Source: Selenomonadaceae bacterium
GTDB taxonomy: Bacteria; Bacillota; Negativicutes; Selenomonadales; Selenomonadaceae
Direction of reading: 5' to 3'
DNA length: 64,000 nucleotides
NCBI GenBank assembly: GCA_017475745.1
Contig: JAFVEZ010000031.1
Span: forward strand, 58,837-122,836
The notes under the pieces were generated by a model that saw nothing but the letters and a program-made list of their open reading frames with translations, was not told the origin of the DNA and searched no databases. The position numbers were made by a program, and so were the translations under genes. Of the stretch, positions 1-8,755 are shown piece after piece (position 1 is the first letter of the stretch; each line of letters opens with the position of its first letter).

Positions 1-675
1 ACCCTCATCAATCAGTATGTCTGCACATTCGGCGAAGTAAGAATCAAGCCAGCGCTTGGTCTGCCAGCTCGCGCCGATATTGAAAGCAATGACTTTATCA
101 TCAGCACTGAAGTTGTCACTGAACATTCTCGCCATCTCAGCTTCCGTCTCTTGAGGAATCCACATTTCCAATCCACCGTCATCAATATTGGTGACTCCAA
201 GAGTCTTGCTGAGGACATCAAAGTGAGATTTGACCTGATGTTGATTGCCTGGGACATACTCTGTATTGAAGCCTTTTTTGATGTGCCGCGCGATTGAAGG
301 ATTGGGCATAACCTTATCAAAGAAGAGAGAGAAGCCAGGCTTGGAGTAACCTACAATCTTATTGGCACCACTGAGGGCAGCTATAGCGGAAGCACGCTCA
401 TTGCGGTGAAGATTTATTACTAAATCAAAATGTTTAGCACGTATCTTGAATATGAACTTAAAGAAGTTAATTAATCTATCGTCCGCGCCTTTTTTGTCGA
501 TCAAAATACATTCATTAATACGTTTATTATATTGAACGAGATCAGCAGCTCGCTTATCAGCAAGAAGTGCAATGTGGGCGTTGGGATAATTGGTTCTCAA
601 TGTCCTAAGTACAGGTGTCGTCAGCATTAAATCGCCAAGCTGTGACATATTTATAACCAGGATTTTATTGTACAT
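1..675 (-). CDS. Glycosyltransferase family 9 (heptosyltransferase-like), 3' end outside window
   Basis: The minus-strand frame is open from 675 to the window edge, giving about 225 N-terminal residues with no stop. It starts MYNKILVINMSQLGDLMLTTPV, the P-loop-like GD(L/M) opening of the RfaF/WaaC/WaaQ family. It then reads RTLRTNYPNAHIALLA and INLHRNERASAIAALSGA, as expected for the first Rossmann half of a GT-B fold. Family members transfer ADP-heptose to the LPS inner core on the cytoplasmic face of the inner membrane. ATG 675 is preferred over ATG 678 because GAGG lies 6 bases upstream. The acceptor cannot be told because the C-terminal half is missing. A hexose-specific GT9 member is the main alternative. 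Confidence 0.85.
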   Translation of the reverse strand, partial: MYNKILVINMSQLGDLMLTTPVLRTLRTNYPNAHIALLADKRAADLVQYNKRINECILIDKKGADDRLINFFKFIFKIRAKHFDLVINLHRNERASAIAALSGANKIVGYSKPGFSLFFDKVMPNPSIARHIKKGFNTEYVPGNQHQVKSHFDVLSKTLGVTNIDDGGLEMWIPQETEAEMARMFSDNFSADDKVIAFNIGASWQTKRWLDSYFAECADILIDEG

Positions 676-811
676 CATTAACCTCGTTTTAATCTTAATT
701 ACTAATTAAATATTCTTCACAAAGTCTAAAATCCCTGCTATATTGCCATATTTATACTTATTGGGTTGGAGTACACTCAATGAAATGTATATGAAAATTT
801 TCAAAAACATC

Positions 812-839
812 TTGCATTAGAAAAAAAAGATGATATAAT
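812..839 (+). promoter_or_regulatory. Promoter of the PTS gene
   Basis: TTGCAT (812-817) and a perfect TATAAT (834-839) are separated by 16 bp. Predicted transcription would start near 846, leaving a leader of about 110 nt before the PTS start codon. Confidence 0.6.
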
Positions 840-856
840 TATTACTGATAATAATT
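837..856. promoter_or_regulatory. Inverted repeat overlapping the -10/+1 region (possible operator)
   Basis: AATTATTA and TAATAATT form a perfect 8-bp inverted repeat with a 4-base centre. It begins inside the -10 box and covers the predicted transcription start, where a repressor could act. The repeat is very AT-rich, so chance symmetry is possible. Confidence 0.35.
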
Positions 857-886
857 CTATGATACCCTATCATTGATAAGAGAGGT

Positions 887-923
887 GACGCTATGAGGAG
901 AGTTTCGCTGTCGTTATAGTGTC
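887..923 (+). promoter_or_regulatory. Leader hairpin upstream of the PTS gene
   Basis: GACGCTAT (887-894) pairs with ATAGTGTC (916-923) around a 21-base loop, 36 bases before the PTS start. An 8-codon frame (893-919, peptide MRRVSLSL then TAG) preceded by AGAGGTG lies in the hairpin. It could be an antiterminator-type RNA structure or a leader peptide. No U-tract follows, so it is not itself a terminator. Confidence 0.35.
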
Positions 924-959
924 ATTTATATTATCAAAATTTGTTAGGAGATGATTTCT

Positions 960-3143
960 ATGGCTGGTGGCAACGCATTTGCTGTTGCTCAACAAATTGG
1001 TAAGTCTTTGTTCCTGCCGATCGCGGTATTGCCGTTCGCGGGCGTTCTGCTCGGCGTCGGCGCTTCATTCTCCAATCCTACAACCATCGCGGCTTACGGA
1101 TTGGAAGGAATCCTTCACGAGGGTGGAGCACTCTTTAGCTTCATGCTCATTTTGTCCAATGTCGGTGGTGCAATCTTCGGTAACTTGGCACTGATCTTCG
1201 CATTGGCGGTTGCTCTGGGTATGGCGAAGAAAGAGAAAGGTATCGCCGTTCTCGGTGCTGCAATCTTTTATCTGGTCATGCTTACGACCATTCACGTTTT
1301 CTTAACTCTTGATGGTTCACTTCTTAGTGACGGCTCTATAGCTGAAACCGTCAAGGCTGGTGCTATCGCTGATGTCCTCGGTATCCGCACTCTCCAGATG
1401 GGTGTGTTCGCAGGTATCGTCACCGGTTTGATAGCAGCTTGGATTTGTGACAGATTCTATAAACAACAACTTCCGCAGGCATTCGCATTCTTCGGCGGCA
1501 CTCGTTTTGTTCCGATCATGTGTATGTGTTTCGGTATTGCTACAGGCGTTGTCATGTACTTCGTCTGGCCTTTTATTCAGAATGGTATCTTCGCACTTGG
1601 CGATCTCGTCAAGGCTTCCGGTTATGTCGGAACTTTCATCTTTGGTTGCTGCGAGCGTGTTCTGATTCCGTTCGGTCTGCATCACATCTTCTATCTCCCG
1701 TTCTGGCAGACTGCAATGGGCGGTACGATGATGATCAATGGCGTCCAGGTTATGGGTGCTCAGAACATCTTCTTTGCACAGCTTGCTGATCCTAGCACCA
1801 CTGAATTCAGTGTTGATGCCTGCCGCTTCATGATGGGTAAATATCCGTTCATGATGGCTGGTCTTCCTGCTGCTGCATTTGCAATGTATACTTGCGCTCG
1901 TCCTGAGAAGAAGCAAGAAGCCGGTTCACTGCTTTTCTCCGTCGGTTTGACTTCATTCCTCACAGGTATCACCGAGCCTATCGAGTTCACTTTCCTCTTC
2001 CTTGCTAAAGAACTCTTCGGTATTCACGTTATCTATGCAGGTCTTTCCTTCATGCTCTGCCATATCCTCGGCATTGCAATGGGTACTACATTCTCCGATG
2101 GTTTGATTGACTTTATCCTGTACGGTGTCCTGCCCGGTCAGTCTAAATCTCACTGGATGCTAATGTTGCCTCTCTTTGCAGTGTATGCAGTCCTCTACTT
2201 CATCACATTTAAGTACTTCATTATGAAGTGGGACCTCAAAACTCCTGGTCGTGAAGAAGGCGACGCAGAAGTCAAGATGGTCTCCAAAGATGAGTATCGC
2301 AAGGCTACCGGTGTTGGCGTAGCCGGCGGTGCTGCTTCCAATGTTCCTGCTGACTTTGACACGAAGTCCGCAACAATCCTCGCAGGTGTCGGCGGTGTCG
2401 ATAACGTCACTGAGATTGACTGCTGCGCTACTCGTCTGCGTTTGACTTTGGTTGATGGTTCCAAAGTTGACGAAGCCAAGCTCAAGAGCACAGGTGCCGG
2501 CGGCGTTGTCATCAAGGGCAATGCTATCCAGGTTATCTATGGTCCTAGCGTCACTATCGTCAAGGCTAACTTTGAAGAATTTGTCGAGGGTATCCGCGAC
2601 GGTTCTATTAATCGTCAGATGGCTGAAGCTGCTGGTGGCGGCGGAAGTGCTGCTCCTGCGGCGGCTGAACCTGCAGCTCCTACTATGAAGGACACTGTTC
2701 TTGGTGCTCATATGACTGGTAAGATGATGCTGATGAACGAAGTTCCTGATGAGGGCTTTGCATCACGCGGCATGGGTGATGGCGTTGCTGTTGATCCTAC
2801 TGTTGGCGAGCTTCGTGCTCCGGCTGATGGTACAATCTCACTCGTCTTCCCAACCAAGCATGCTATTGGTATGTTGACTGATGACGGCGCTGAGTTGCTC
2901 ATGCACATTGGTATTGATACCGTTAAGCTCAACGGTGAGCACTTTGAAGTTAAAGTTGCTCAGGATCAGAAAGTCAAGAAGGGCGATCTGCTCGTCACCT
3001 TCGACATTCCTGCAATCAAGAAGGCAGGTTATCCTGTTGTCACTCCGTTGATTGTCACCAATACCTCAGCTTACAAGGCAATTCGTCCGCTCAAGACTGG
3101 CGATGTCAAAGCTGGCGATGACCTCTTCGAGGCTCTCGGTTAA
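960..3143 (+). CDS. PTS glucose/N-acetylglucosamine-family transporter, EIICBA fusion
   Basis: This 727-residue inner-membrane permease imports and phosphorylates a sugar using phosphate from HPr. The EIIC domain (about residues 1-420) has many membrane segments and the GITEPIEF motif. The EIIB domain (about 475-555) carries the phospho-cysteine in IDCCATRLRL. After a Gly/Ala/Pro linker, the EIIA domain (about 590-727) has the phospho-histidine in LLMHIGIDTVKLNG. All three domains are intact. ATG 960 is chosen over ATG 951 because the AGGAG at 946-950 touches 951 but sits 9 bases before 960. The gene stands alone with its own promoter and terminator. Glucose, GlcNAc and maltose members share this architecture, so the substrate is not assigned. 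Confidence 0.93.
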   Translation: MAGGNAFAVAQQIGKSLFLPIAVLPFAGVLLGVGASFSNPTTIAAYGLEGILHEGGALFSFMLILSNVGGAIFGNLALIFALAVALGMAKKEKGIAVLGAAIFYLVMLTTIHVFLTLDGSLLSDGSIAETVKAGAIADVLGIRTLQMGVFAGIVTGLIAAWICDRFYKQQLPQAFAFFGGTRFVPIMCMCFGIATGVVMYFVWPFIQNGIFALGDLVKASGYVGTFIFGCCERVLIPFGLHHIFYLPFWQTAMGGTMMINGVQVMGAQNIFFAQLADPSTTEFSVDACRFMMGKYPFMMAGLPAAAFAMYTCARPEKKQEAGSLLFSVGLTSFLTGITEPIEFTFLFLAKELFGIHVIYAGLSFMLCHILGIAMGTTFSDGLIDFILYGVLPGQSKSHWMLMLPLFAVYAVLYFITFKYFIMKWDLKTPGREEGDAEVKMVSKDEYRKATGVGVAGGAASNVPADFDTKSATILAGVGGVDNVTEIDCCATRLRLTLVDGSKVDEAKLKSTGAGGVVIKGNAIQVIYGPSVTIVKANFEEFVEGIRDGSINRQMAEAAGGGGSAAPAAAEPAAPTMKDTVLGAHMTGKMMLMNEVPDEGFASRGMGDGVAVDPTVGELRAPADGTISLVFPTKHAIGMLTDDGAELLMHIGIDTVKLNGEHFEVKVAQDQKVKKGDLLVTFDIPAIKKAGYPVVTPLIVTNTSAYKAIRPLKTGDVKAGDDLFEALG

Positions 3144-3180
3144 TAGACTGATTATCGGTTAATCCGAATTGAATATATCA

Positions 3181-3213
3181 ACATTCCCGTCAACGGTGAT
3201 GGGAATGTTTTTT
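3181..3213 (+). terminator. Rho-independent terminator of the PTS gene
   Basis: A 12-bp stem (ACATTCCCGTCA with TGATGGGAATGT, one G-T pair) with loop ACGG is followed by a run of six T. Confidence 0.9.
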
Positions 3214-3214
3214 A

Positions 3215-3243
3215 TTGCCAAGATTGTTAATTTATATTATAAT
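3215..3243 (+). promoter_or_regulatory. Promoter of the CsoR-family gene
   Basis: TTGCCA (3215-3220) and TATAAT (3238-3243) are spaced 17 bp apart, starting just after the upstream terminator and 32 bases before the next start codon. Confidence 0.6.
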
Positions 3244-3275
3244 AAGTGCAAATTTATCAGTAATAGAGGTTTGTT

Positions 3276-3614
3276 ATGAATAATGTCAATGAAGTTCACG
3301 AGCATGAATTGGCTGATGGTACAGTCATTCGGCACAGTCATAATCACAGTCACACGCACACACAGACTAAGGCAGTACTTAATCGAATGGCGAGACTTAT
3401 TGGACACTTGGAGTCAACGAAGAGAATGATAGAGGACGGGCGTGACTGCAGCGAAGTTCTCATTCAGCTTTCAGCGGTTGATGCTGCCCTCAGAGCAGTT
3501 GGACGAATCATTCTCAAAGACCATATTGAGCACTGCATAGTTGAGGCAGTTCAAGAGGGTGACAATCAAGCCATTGAGGAACTTAACAAGGCAATAGATC
3601 AATTCATGAAGTAA
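3276..3614 (+). CDS. CsoR/RcnR-family metal-sensing repressor with His-rich N-terminus
   Basis: This 112-residue all-helical DUF156 protein is a cytosolic DNA-binding repressor that releases its operator on binding metal. The core (about residues 30-112) has one Cys in GRDCSEVLIQL and the H-x3-C pair in DHIEHC. Those match the Cys-His-Cys Cu(I) ligand set of CsoR. Residues 8-30 form an added tail rich in His (HEHELADG, then RHSHNHSHTHTQ), which could bind further metal. The start has AGAGG six bases upstream. No copper ATPase or other efflux gene lies beside it, so its target is unknown from this window. A nickel/cobalt (RcnR-like) specificity is less likely given the ligand pattern. Confidence 0.88.
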   Translation: MNNVNEVHEHELADGTVIRHSHNHSHTHTQTKAVLNRMARLIGHLESTKRMIEDGRDCSEVLIQLSAVDAALRAVGRIILKDHIEHCIVEAVQEGDNQAIEELNKAIDQFMK

Positions 3615-3718
3615 AAGCAATCTGGCAGTTAGTTAGATGAACCTTCAATAAGGTCAATAGTGTTGTCAATATCAGCATATACGATATCTGTAAATTAATT
3701 TTTTCTGACCCTTTAGTA

Positions 3719-3747
3719 TTGTTATTATTTTCACGATATATTATAAT
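3719..3747 (+). promoter_or_regulatory. Promoter of the RTX gene
   Basis: TTGTTA (3719-3724) and TATAAT (3742-3747) are spaced 17 bp in an AT-rich 197-bp gap, 64 bases before the RTX start codon. Confidence 0.6.
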
Positions 3748-3811
3748 AAGGTTAAATATGTTATGATATAGTTAATTAATTTGATGAGTTATAAAGTTTG
3801 GAGGGCTTTTT

Positions 3812-6800
3812 ATGGATACGATTATATATGTCCTGGGTGAGGATACTATCGACACTGGTACCACCATTGTCGGCGGTCCTGATGATACGCCACCTCCCGG
3901 TGACACCATCCCACCCGTACCACCGAGTGACACTATTCCACCGAGTGATACCGCACCTTCCAGCGATACCACTCTTACTGGTACTGGTTCTGCTGATGTC
4001 TTTACTTATCTTGGCGGACATCTTACCATAAACGACTATCAAGAAAATGACGCCATTCAATTCGATAGTGATACGACGTTCATCTCATCTGCTGCTGACT
4101 CTTCCTCTAAGAATTTTACCCTAACGACTAATAAGGGCATTATTACCCTGGTTGAGGCTGCTACCTACAAGAAGAGTACCCTAACTGGCAAGAAGGTTAC
4201 TCTCATTGACAGCTTTGGCAACAAGACTACTAGACTGTTCGGAACTTCAACAATCACAATGACCTCTGCAGATGCCACCACACTTAACCTTAATAATCTC
4301 GGCTATGCCGATGTAACAGTAGTTGACGCCTCAAAACGAAAATCAACAGCACCTGTCAACCTCATTGCACCCGACCGCGATGTCTCCGTCCTCACTGATA
4401 CCACACTAACTGTAACCCTCAAAGGCAGCAAGGGCGCGGATACTCTTGAAGGTGGTAGCGGTAATGCTGTCGTCGTAACTGGCTCAGGTAATGACACTGT
4501 GGTTTACAGCGGTGGCAATGACATTATTACTGACTACACTGCCGGCAAGGACGTTATTCAGTTCAGCTCTGGTGTGCTCTTCACTTCATCGAGTGTTGAT
4601 ACTGTTACTAAGGACGTTACCATCAATACTAACAAGGGTACTCTCACTCTTACTAAGGCTGCCACTGTGAGCAAAGCAGGTGTTGTCACAGGTGGCAAAA
4701 AAATAACTGTTGCTAATAGTTCAGGAGATAAGGCTGTTCGTATATTTGGAATGAATACAATGAGCATAGCCAACACGGACGGTGACACCATTGATCTCAA
4801 CAACAACTTACTCAAAGATGTTACTGTTGCTGATGCATCCAAGCGCAGTGCCAAATATCCTGTCTATATCATTGGTAACTCTTATAAAGCTGCCAGTACT
4901 TCAGAGACCAGTGTCATCAATACCATCAAGGGTGGTAAAGGTACTGATACACTTGAGGGCGGTGCAGGCAATGACTATCTAACAGGCGGCAGTGGCAATG
5001 ACATATTCATCTACAATGGTGGTAATGATGTTATTACCGATTACACTGTCAGCAAGAGTGCTGGTGACACTATTAAGCTTGGTGCCGGATTTGATACAGC
5101 TAGAGCATTGGACGCCTATCAAATCATTGACAAAGATGTAGTCATTCCGTTTAGTGACAGTGATTCTCTGACAATTATCAAAGGCAAGGACAAGCTTATT
5201 ACCTTCATTGACGCTTCAGATACAAAGATTAACGCTTTAAGCTTTACTTATACTGATCCTTCTGTTAAGTTGCTTGATGCCGATTTAAGTTATTACAACT
5301 TTGAAGAAGACACCTTAACTATTGAACAGAAGAAAAAAATAACCCTTATTGACGCTTCTAAGCACACCGCTAAGGTACCAATTCATATTGTTGGTAGTTC
5401 GGATACCACAAAAGTTGCAACTCTTAAGAGTGGCAAGGGTGCTGATACTCTTGATGGCAATACGGGCAACAATGTCCTCACAGGCGGCAGTGGTAAGGAT
5501 ATATTCATCTATTCGGGCGGCAATGATGTCATCTCTGATTACGCTGCCGGACAAGACACAATATCAATCGTTGATAGTAATATAACTATGGTTGGCGCGT
5601 CAATCAGTGCAATGGCGAATACGGATGTGGTATTTGCTTTCCAAGGTGCTGGAACGGTAACTGGAACTCTGACTGTAAAGAATGCCATTAAGAAGGGTAC
5701 AACCGCGCAGAAACTCACTATCAACGATCATGGTACAGTGACAACTCAAGTTTACAGGCAAGACAAACTCACTGTTGTCAATGCTGATGGTGCAACTATT
5801 AATACTGCTTCGGCTGCCAATAATGGTGTAGTTGAGATTGTAGATGCAGCCAAGAGAAACGCCAAGAATCCAATCTATATTCTCGGCAATAATCTGGACA
5901 ATTCTCTGAAGGGTGGTGCCGGCGACGATACCATAGTAGTGTCTTCAGGCCACAACACTCTCACCGGTGGCAAAGGTAGTGATCTCTTCGTATTGGACTT
6001 CAGCGGCAACACGGGCGATAAATTCACTACTATCACAGATTATTCCACTGCCAAGGGCAACAGCGACACAATTCAGATTGCAGGCGGAACTTACAGCACC
6101 TACGCCCTAGAGGGCAACAACTTAATCATTGGCTTCGGTACAGGCAGTTCTCTCAATGTCCTCAATGGCAAGAATGCTTTCATTAACTTTGTTGATTCCT
6201 CCGGCTCTCAGACCTCAATGTCGAGGGTATATTACGATGTTAAGAGCAGAATCTTCACTTCTTCTGCAGATGATGTAACCATGCCAAAGTACGACGCCCG
6301 TGATACTACAACAGACCCAGATCGCATACTTAATGAGACTATAGATGCAGGCAAGCGTAATTCCAAGAACCCAATCTATATACTCGGCAACGACAAGAAC
6401 AACTATATTAAGGGCGGTGCGGGTGCTGATACCTTAGATGATGGCAATGCAGCCGATAGTGGCACTAGTGTAGCTAAGACCAGCAGTAATACTCTCATCG
6501 GTGGCAAAGGTAAAGATACCTTTGTCTATCATGGCGGTAAAGCTATTATCACTGACTACACTGCCGGCCAAGATGCGATTAATATTGTCAGAAACGACTA
6601 TACTACCTATCATGTACACGGTAACGATGTTGTCTTCTACTTCAGTGATACTACAGCTTCACTTACCGTCACTAATGGCAAAAATAAGAAGATCACAGCT
6701 AACATCAACAACAAAGGCGAGAGTACCAATACTTATAATGATTATGAAGAACTCGTTATAAGTGCTGCAGATGATTCCGTTGTGAATGGATCAGACAGTG

Positions 6801-8755
6801 ATCTTACTGTTTATGTCAGCTTCGATGCTTCCAAACGCAGTTCCAAGAAGTCTATCATGATTACAGGCAATGTTAAAGATAACTACATAAAGGGCGGCGC
6901 GGGTGCCGATACCCTTAGTGGCAGTGCAACAGGTAGTGGTACAACTTTAGTCAAGACCAATGACACCCTCACTGGTGGCAAGGGTAAGGATACTTTCATT
7001 TACTCCGGTGGCAATGTTGTCATTACAGACTATACAGCAGGACAGGATAAAATTCAAATTACAGGTGTCGGTTATTCCAATTACTACGTCGATGGTAAAG
7101 ATGTCGTTCTGTCATTTGGCACTAGCGCGTCAAATAAAAACACTTTAACCGTACTCAACGGCAAGGGCAAGAGCATTGACTTTGAAGCGGGTACTGGCGG
7201 CACTATTCCTGCCAGCGGTGTCTACAATGACTACAAAGAGAAAGTCTTTGCAAAATCAGACAGTCCAAGTTATGTTGCCGACAGCGATGTGGTGACCATT
7301 GATGCTGCCAAGATGAGCGTTGCGATGATTATCAGCGGCAATGCTAAGAACAATATCATTAAAGGTGGCTCTAAGGCTGATGATATAGATGGCATTAGTG
7401 GCAACAATTCCATTATCGGTGGCAAAGGCAATGATACGTTGAGAGGTGGAAGTGGCAACAATACCTTGGCGGGTGGCGCCGGTAAAGATGTATTTGTCAT
7501 TGCGGCGGGTTCCAACAACACTATCACCGATTATACGGCAGGACAAGATATTATCAGTCTGGAAAGCGGCGTCAGTTTGTCCGCGGTTACAATGAGTCCA
7601 GGCGGTTCTGACTATATCTTCACGTTGAATTCTTATCCAGACAGTGTGTCTTCAACACTTAGAATTGTAAACGGTGTCAAAACCACCAAGAGTAAGAGTA
7701 CCGCACAGAAGATTACCTTTGAGACATTCGACGAAATTACTACAAGTCAAGTCTACGCCCAGAAAGCAGTGACAGTAGGCAACACTGACGGAGATACTAT
7801 CGACTTGAGCAAAAATATCAACTCGTCGGTTAGGCGTGTTGATGCCAGCAAGCGCAGTAAAACGGCTGTATATATAGTCGGCAATGAAAATAGTTTTGGC
7901 AATGTACTTCTTGGTGGCAGCAAAGCGGATACAGTCTATGCGGGTGATGTCAACAATACCATATCTGGTGGTAAAGGCGACGACGAAATACATGCCGGCA
8001 GCGGTAATAACTCAATCAATGGCGGTGCTGGTAATGACTATATTTATACTGGCAATGGCAATAACTATATTATCAGTGGCGATGGTGATGATACTATTGA
8101 TCTCGGCACGGGTTCCGGATTCACTGGTTCCAACTACATAGAAGCAGGTAAGGGCGCTGATCTAATCACTATTAATAAGGTTACTGACAACGGTGATGCC
8201 ACACTCGGTACCAATACTATAGTCGGCGGTGTCGGTAATGATACCATTGACCTTAACGGCTATGGCAACAACATCATTAAATACACTACTGGCGACGGTA
8301 ATGACGAGATCAACAACTATACTAGTGAAGATCTCATTCAGCTCGGCAGCAGTAAGACGACAATTACAAACGCTACTTTCAGTGGCAGCGATTATATCTT
8401 CACAATCGGTAAGGGTCAGCTTAAAGTGACGAATGTTGGTACCGACACAACGGTGAGTATTGCGGATTATAATGGCAAGGTGACATTATACACCGACGCC
8501 ACGAAGACATCTGCCTTCATGGAGCGAGACTATACTGAAGACACCTGGTTCACCAGTGTTGATTCAAGTTTGGCTGAGACCAGTGAGATTGATAATCTCA
8601 TTGGCGAAACCGATAAGTTCGGAGTCATGAGTGGCGATTATAAGAGTGTGCCGTTGCTTGAGACCGACTATCTTATTGATGATAAGCTGCTTGGTGTTGA
8701 CATCAAGGGCAGCGGTGGGTTCATCGAGAATAAGGATCGAAGCTCCACTGACTAA
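3812..8755 (+). CDS. Giant RTX (haemolysin-type Ca-binding repeat) protein
   Basis: This 1647-residue acidic protein has no N-terminal signal peptide and only one Cys-free Pro/Thr-rich opening (residues about 22-55). It is built from about eight modules of roughly 165 residues. Each module has a block like DAxKRxxKxPIYIxGN, then KGGxGADTL glycine-rich calcium-binding nonapeptides, then GGNDVITDYTAGQDxI and a beta-rich segment. Blocks start near residues 171, 340, 513, 677, 844, 1004, 1163 and 1343. RTX proteins are normally exported by type I secretion from a C-terminal signal and fold with calcium outside the cell, but no secretion genes lie here. GGAGG precedes the ATG. The last 64 codons overlap cydD tail-to-tail. 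Adhesin or surface-matrix function is inference. Confidence 0.88.
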   Translation: MDTIIYVLGEDTIDTGTTIVGGPDDTPPPGDTIPPVPPSDTIPPSDTAPSSDTTLTGTGSADVFTYLGGHLTINDYQENDAIQFDSDTTFISSAADSSSKNFTLTTNKGIITLVEAATYKKSTLTGKKVTLIDSFGNKTTRLFGTSTITMTSADATTLNLNNLGYADVTVVDASKRKSTAPVNLIAPDRDVSVLTDTTLTVTLKGSKGADTLEGGSGNAVVVTGSGNDTVVYSGGNDIITDYTAGKDVIQFSSGVLFTSSSVDTVTKDVTINTNKGTLTLTKAATVSKAGVVTGGKKITVANSSGDKAVRIFGMNTMSIANTDGDTIDLNNNLLKDVTVADASKRSAKYPVYIIGNSYKAASTSETSVINTIKGGKGTDTLEGGAGNDYLTGGSGNDIFIYNGGNDVITDYTVSKSAGDTIKLGAGFDTARALDAYQIIDKDVVIPFSDSDSLTIIKGKDKLITFIDASDTKINALSFTYTDPSVKLLDADLSYYNFEEDTLTIEQKKKITLIDASKHTAKVPIHIVGSSDTTKVATLKSGKGADTLDGNTGNNVLTGGSGKDIFIYSGGNDVISDYAAGQDTISIVDSNITMVGASISAMANTDVVFAFQGAGTVTGTLTVKNAIKKGTTAQKLTINDHGTVTTQVYRQDKLTVVNADGATINTASAANNGVVEIVDAAKRNAKNPIYILGNNLDNSLKGGAGDDTIVVSSGHNTLTGGKGSDLFVLDFSGNTGDKFTTITDYSTAKGNSDTIQIAGGTYSTYALEGNNLIIGFGTGSSLNVLNGKNAFINFVDSSGSQTSMSRVYYDVKSRIFTSSADDVTMPKYDARDTTTDPDRILNETIDAGKRNSKNPIYILGNDKNNYIKGGAGADTLDDGNAADSGTSVAKTSSNTLIGGKGKDTFVYHGGKAIITDYTAGQDAINIVRNDYTTYHVHGNDVVFYFSDTTASLTVTNGKNKKITANINNKGESTNTYNDYEELVISAADDSVVNGSDSDLTVYVSFDASKRSSKKSIMITGNVKDNYIKGGAGADTLSGSATGSGTTLVKTNDTLTGGKGKDTFIYSGGNVVITDYTAGQDKIQITGVGYSNYYVDGKDVVLSFGTSASNKNTLTVLNGKGKSIDFEAGTGGTIPASGVYNDYKEKVFAKSDSPSYVADSDVVTIDAAKMSVAMIISGNAKNNIIKGGSKADDIDGISGNNSIIGGKGNDTLRGGSGNNTLAGGAGKDVFVIAAGSNNTITDYTAGQDIISLESGVSLSAVTMSPGGSDYIFTLNSYPDSVSSTLRIVNGVKTTKSKSTAQKITFETFDEITTSQVYAQKAVTVGNTDGDTIDLSKNINSSVRRVDASKRSKTAVYIVGNENSFGNVLLGGSKADTVYAGDVNNTISGGKGDDEIHAGSGNNSINGGAGNDYIYTGNGNNYIISGDGDDTIDLGTGSGFTGSNYIEAGKGADLITINKVTDNGDATLGTNTIVGGVGNDTIDLNGYGNNIIKYTTGDGNDEINNYTSEDLIQLGSSKTTITNATFSGSDYIFTIGKGQLKVTNVGTDTTVSIADYNGKVTLYTDATKTSAFMERDYTEDTWFTSVDSSLAETSEIDNLIGETDKFGVMSGDYKSVPLLETDYLIDDKLLGVDIKGSGGFIENKDRSSTD

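Noticed and set aside
1317..1916. 199-codon minus-strand frame inside the PTS gene
   Set aside because: It is a shadow of the EIIC coding frame with implausible composition.
2160..2711. 183-codon minus-strand frame inside the PTS gene
   Set aside because: It is antisense to the EIIB domain and shows no recognisable motif.
4400..8300. Short repeated GGTGGCAATGAC-like segments that could look like a repeat array
   Set aside because: They are codons of the RTX glycine repeats within one long open frame and vary freely at third positions.
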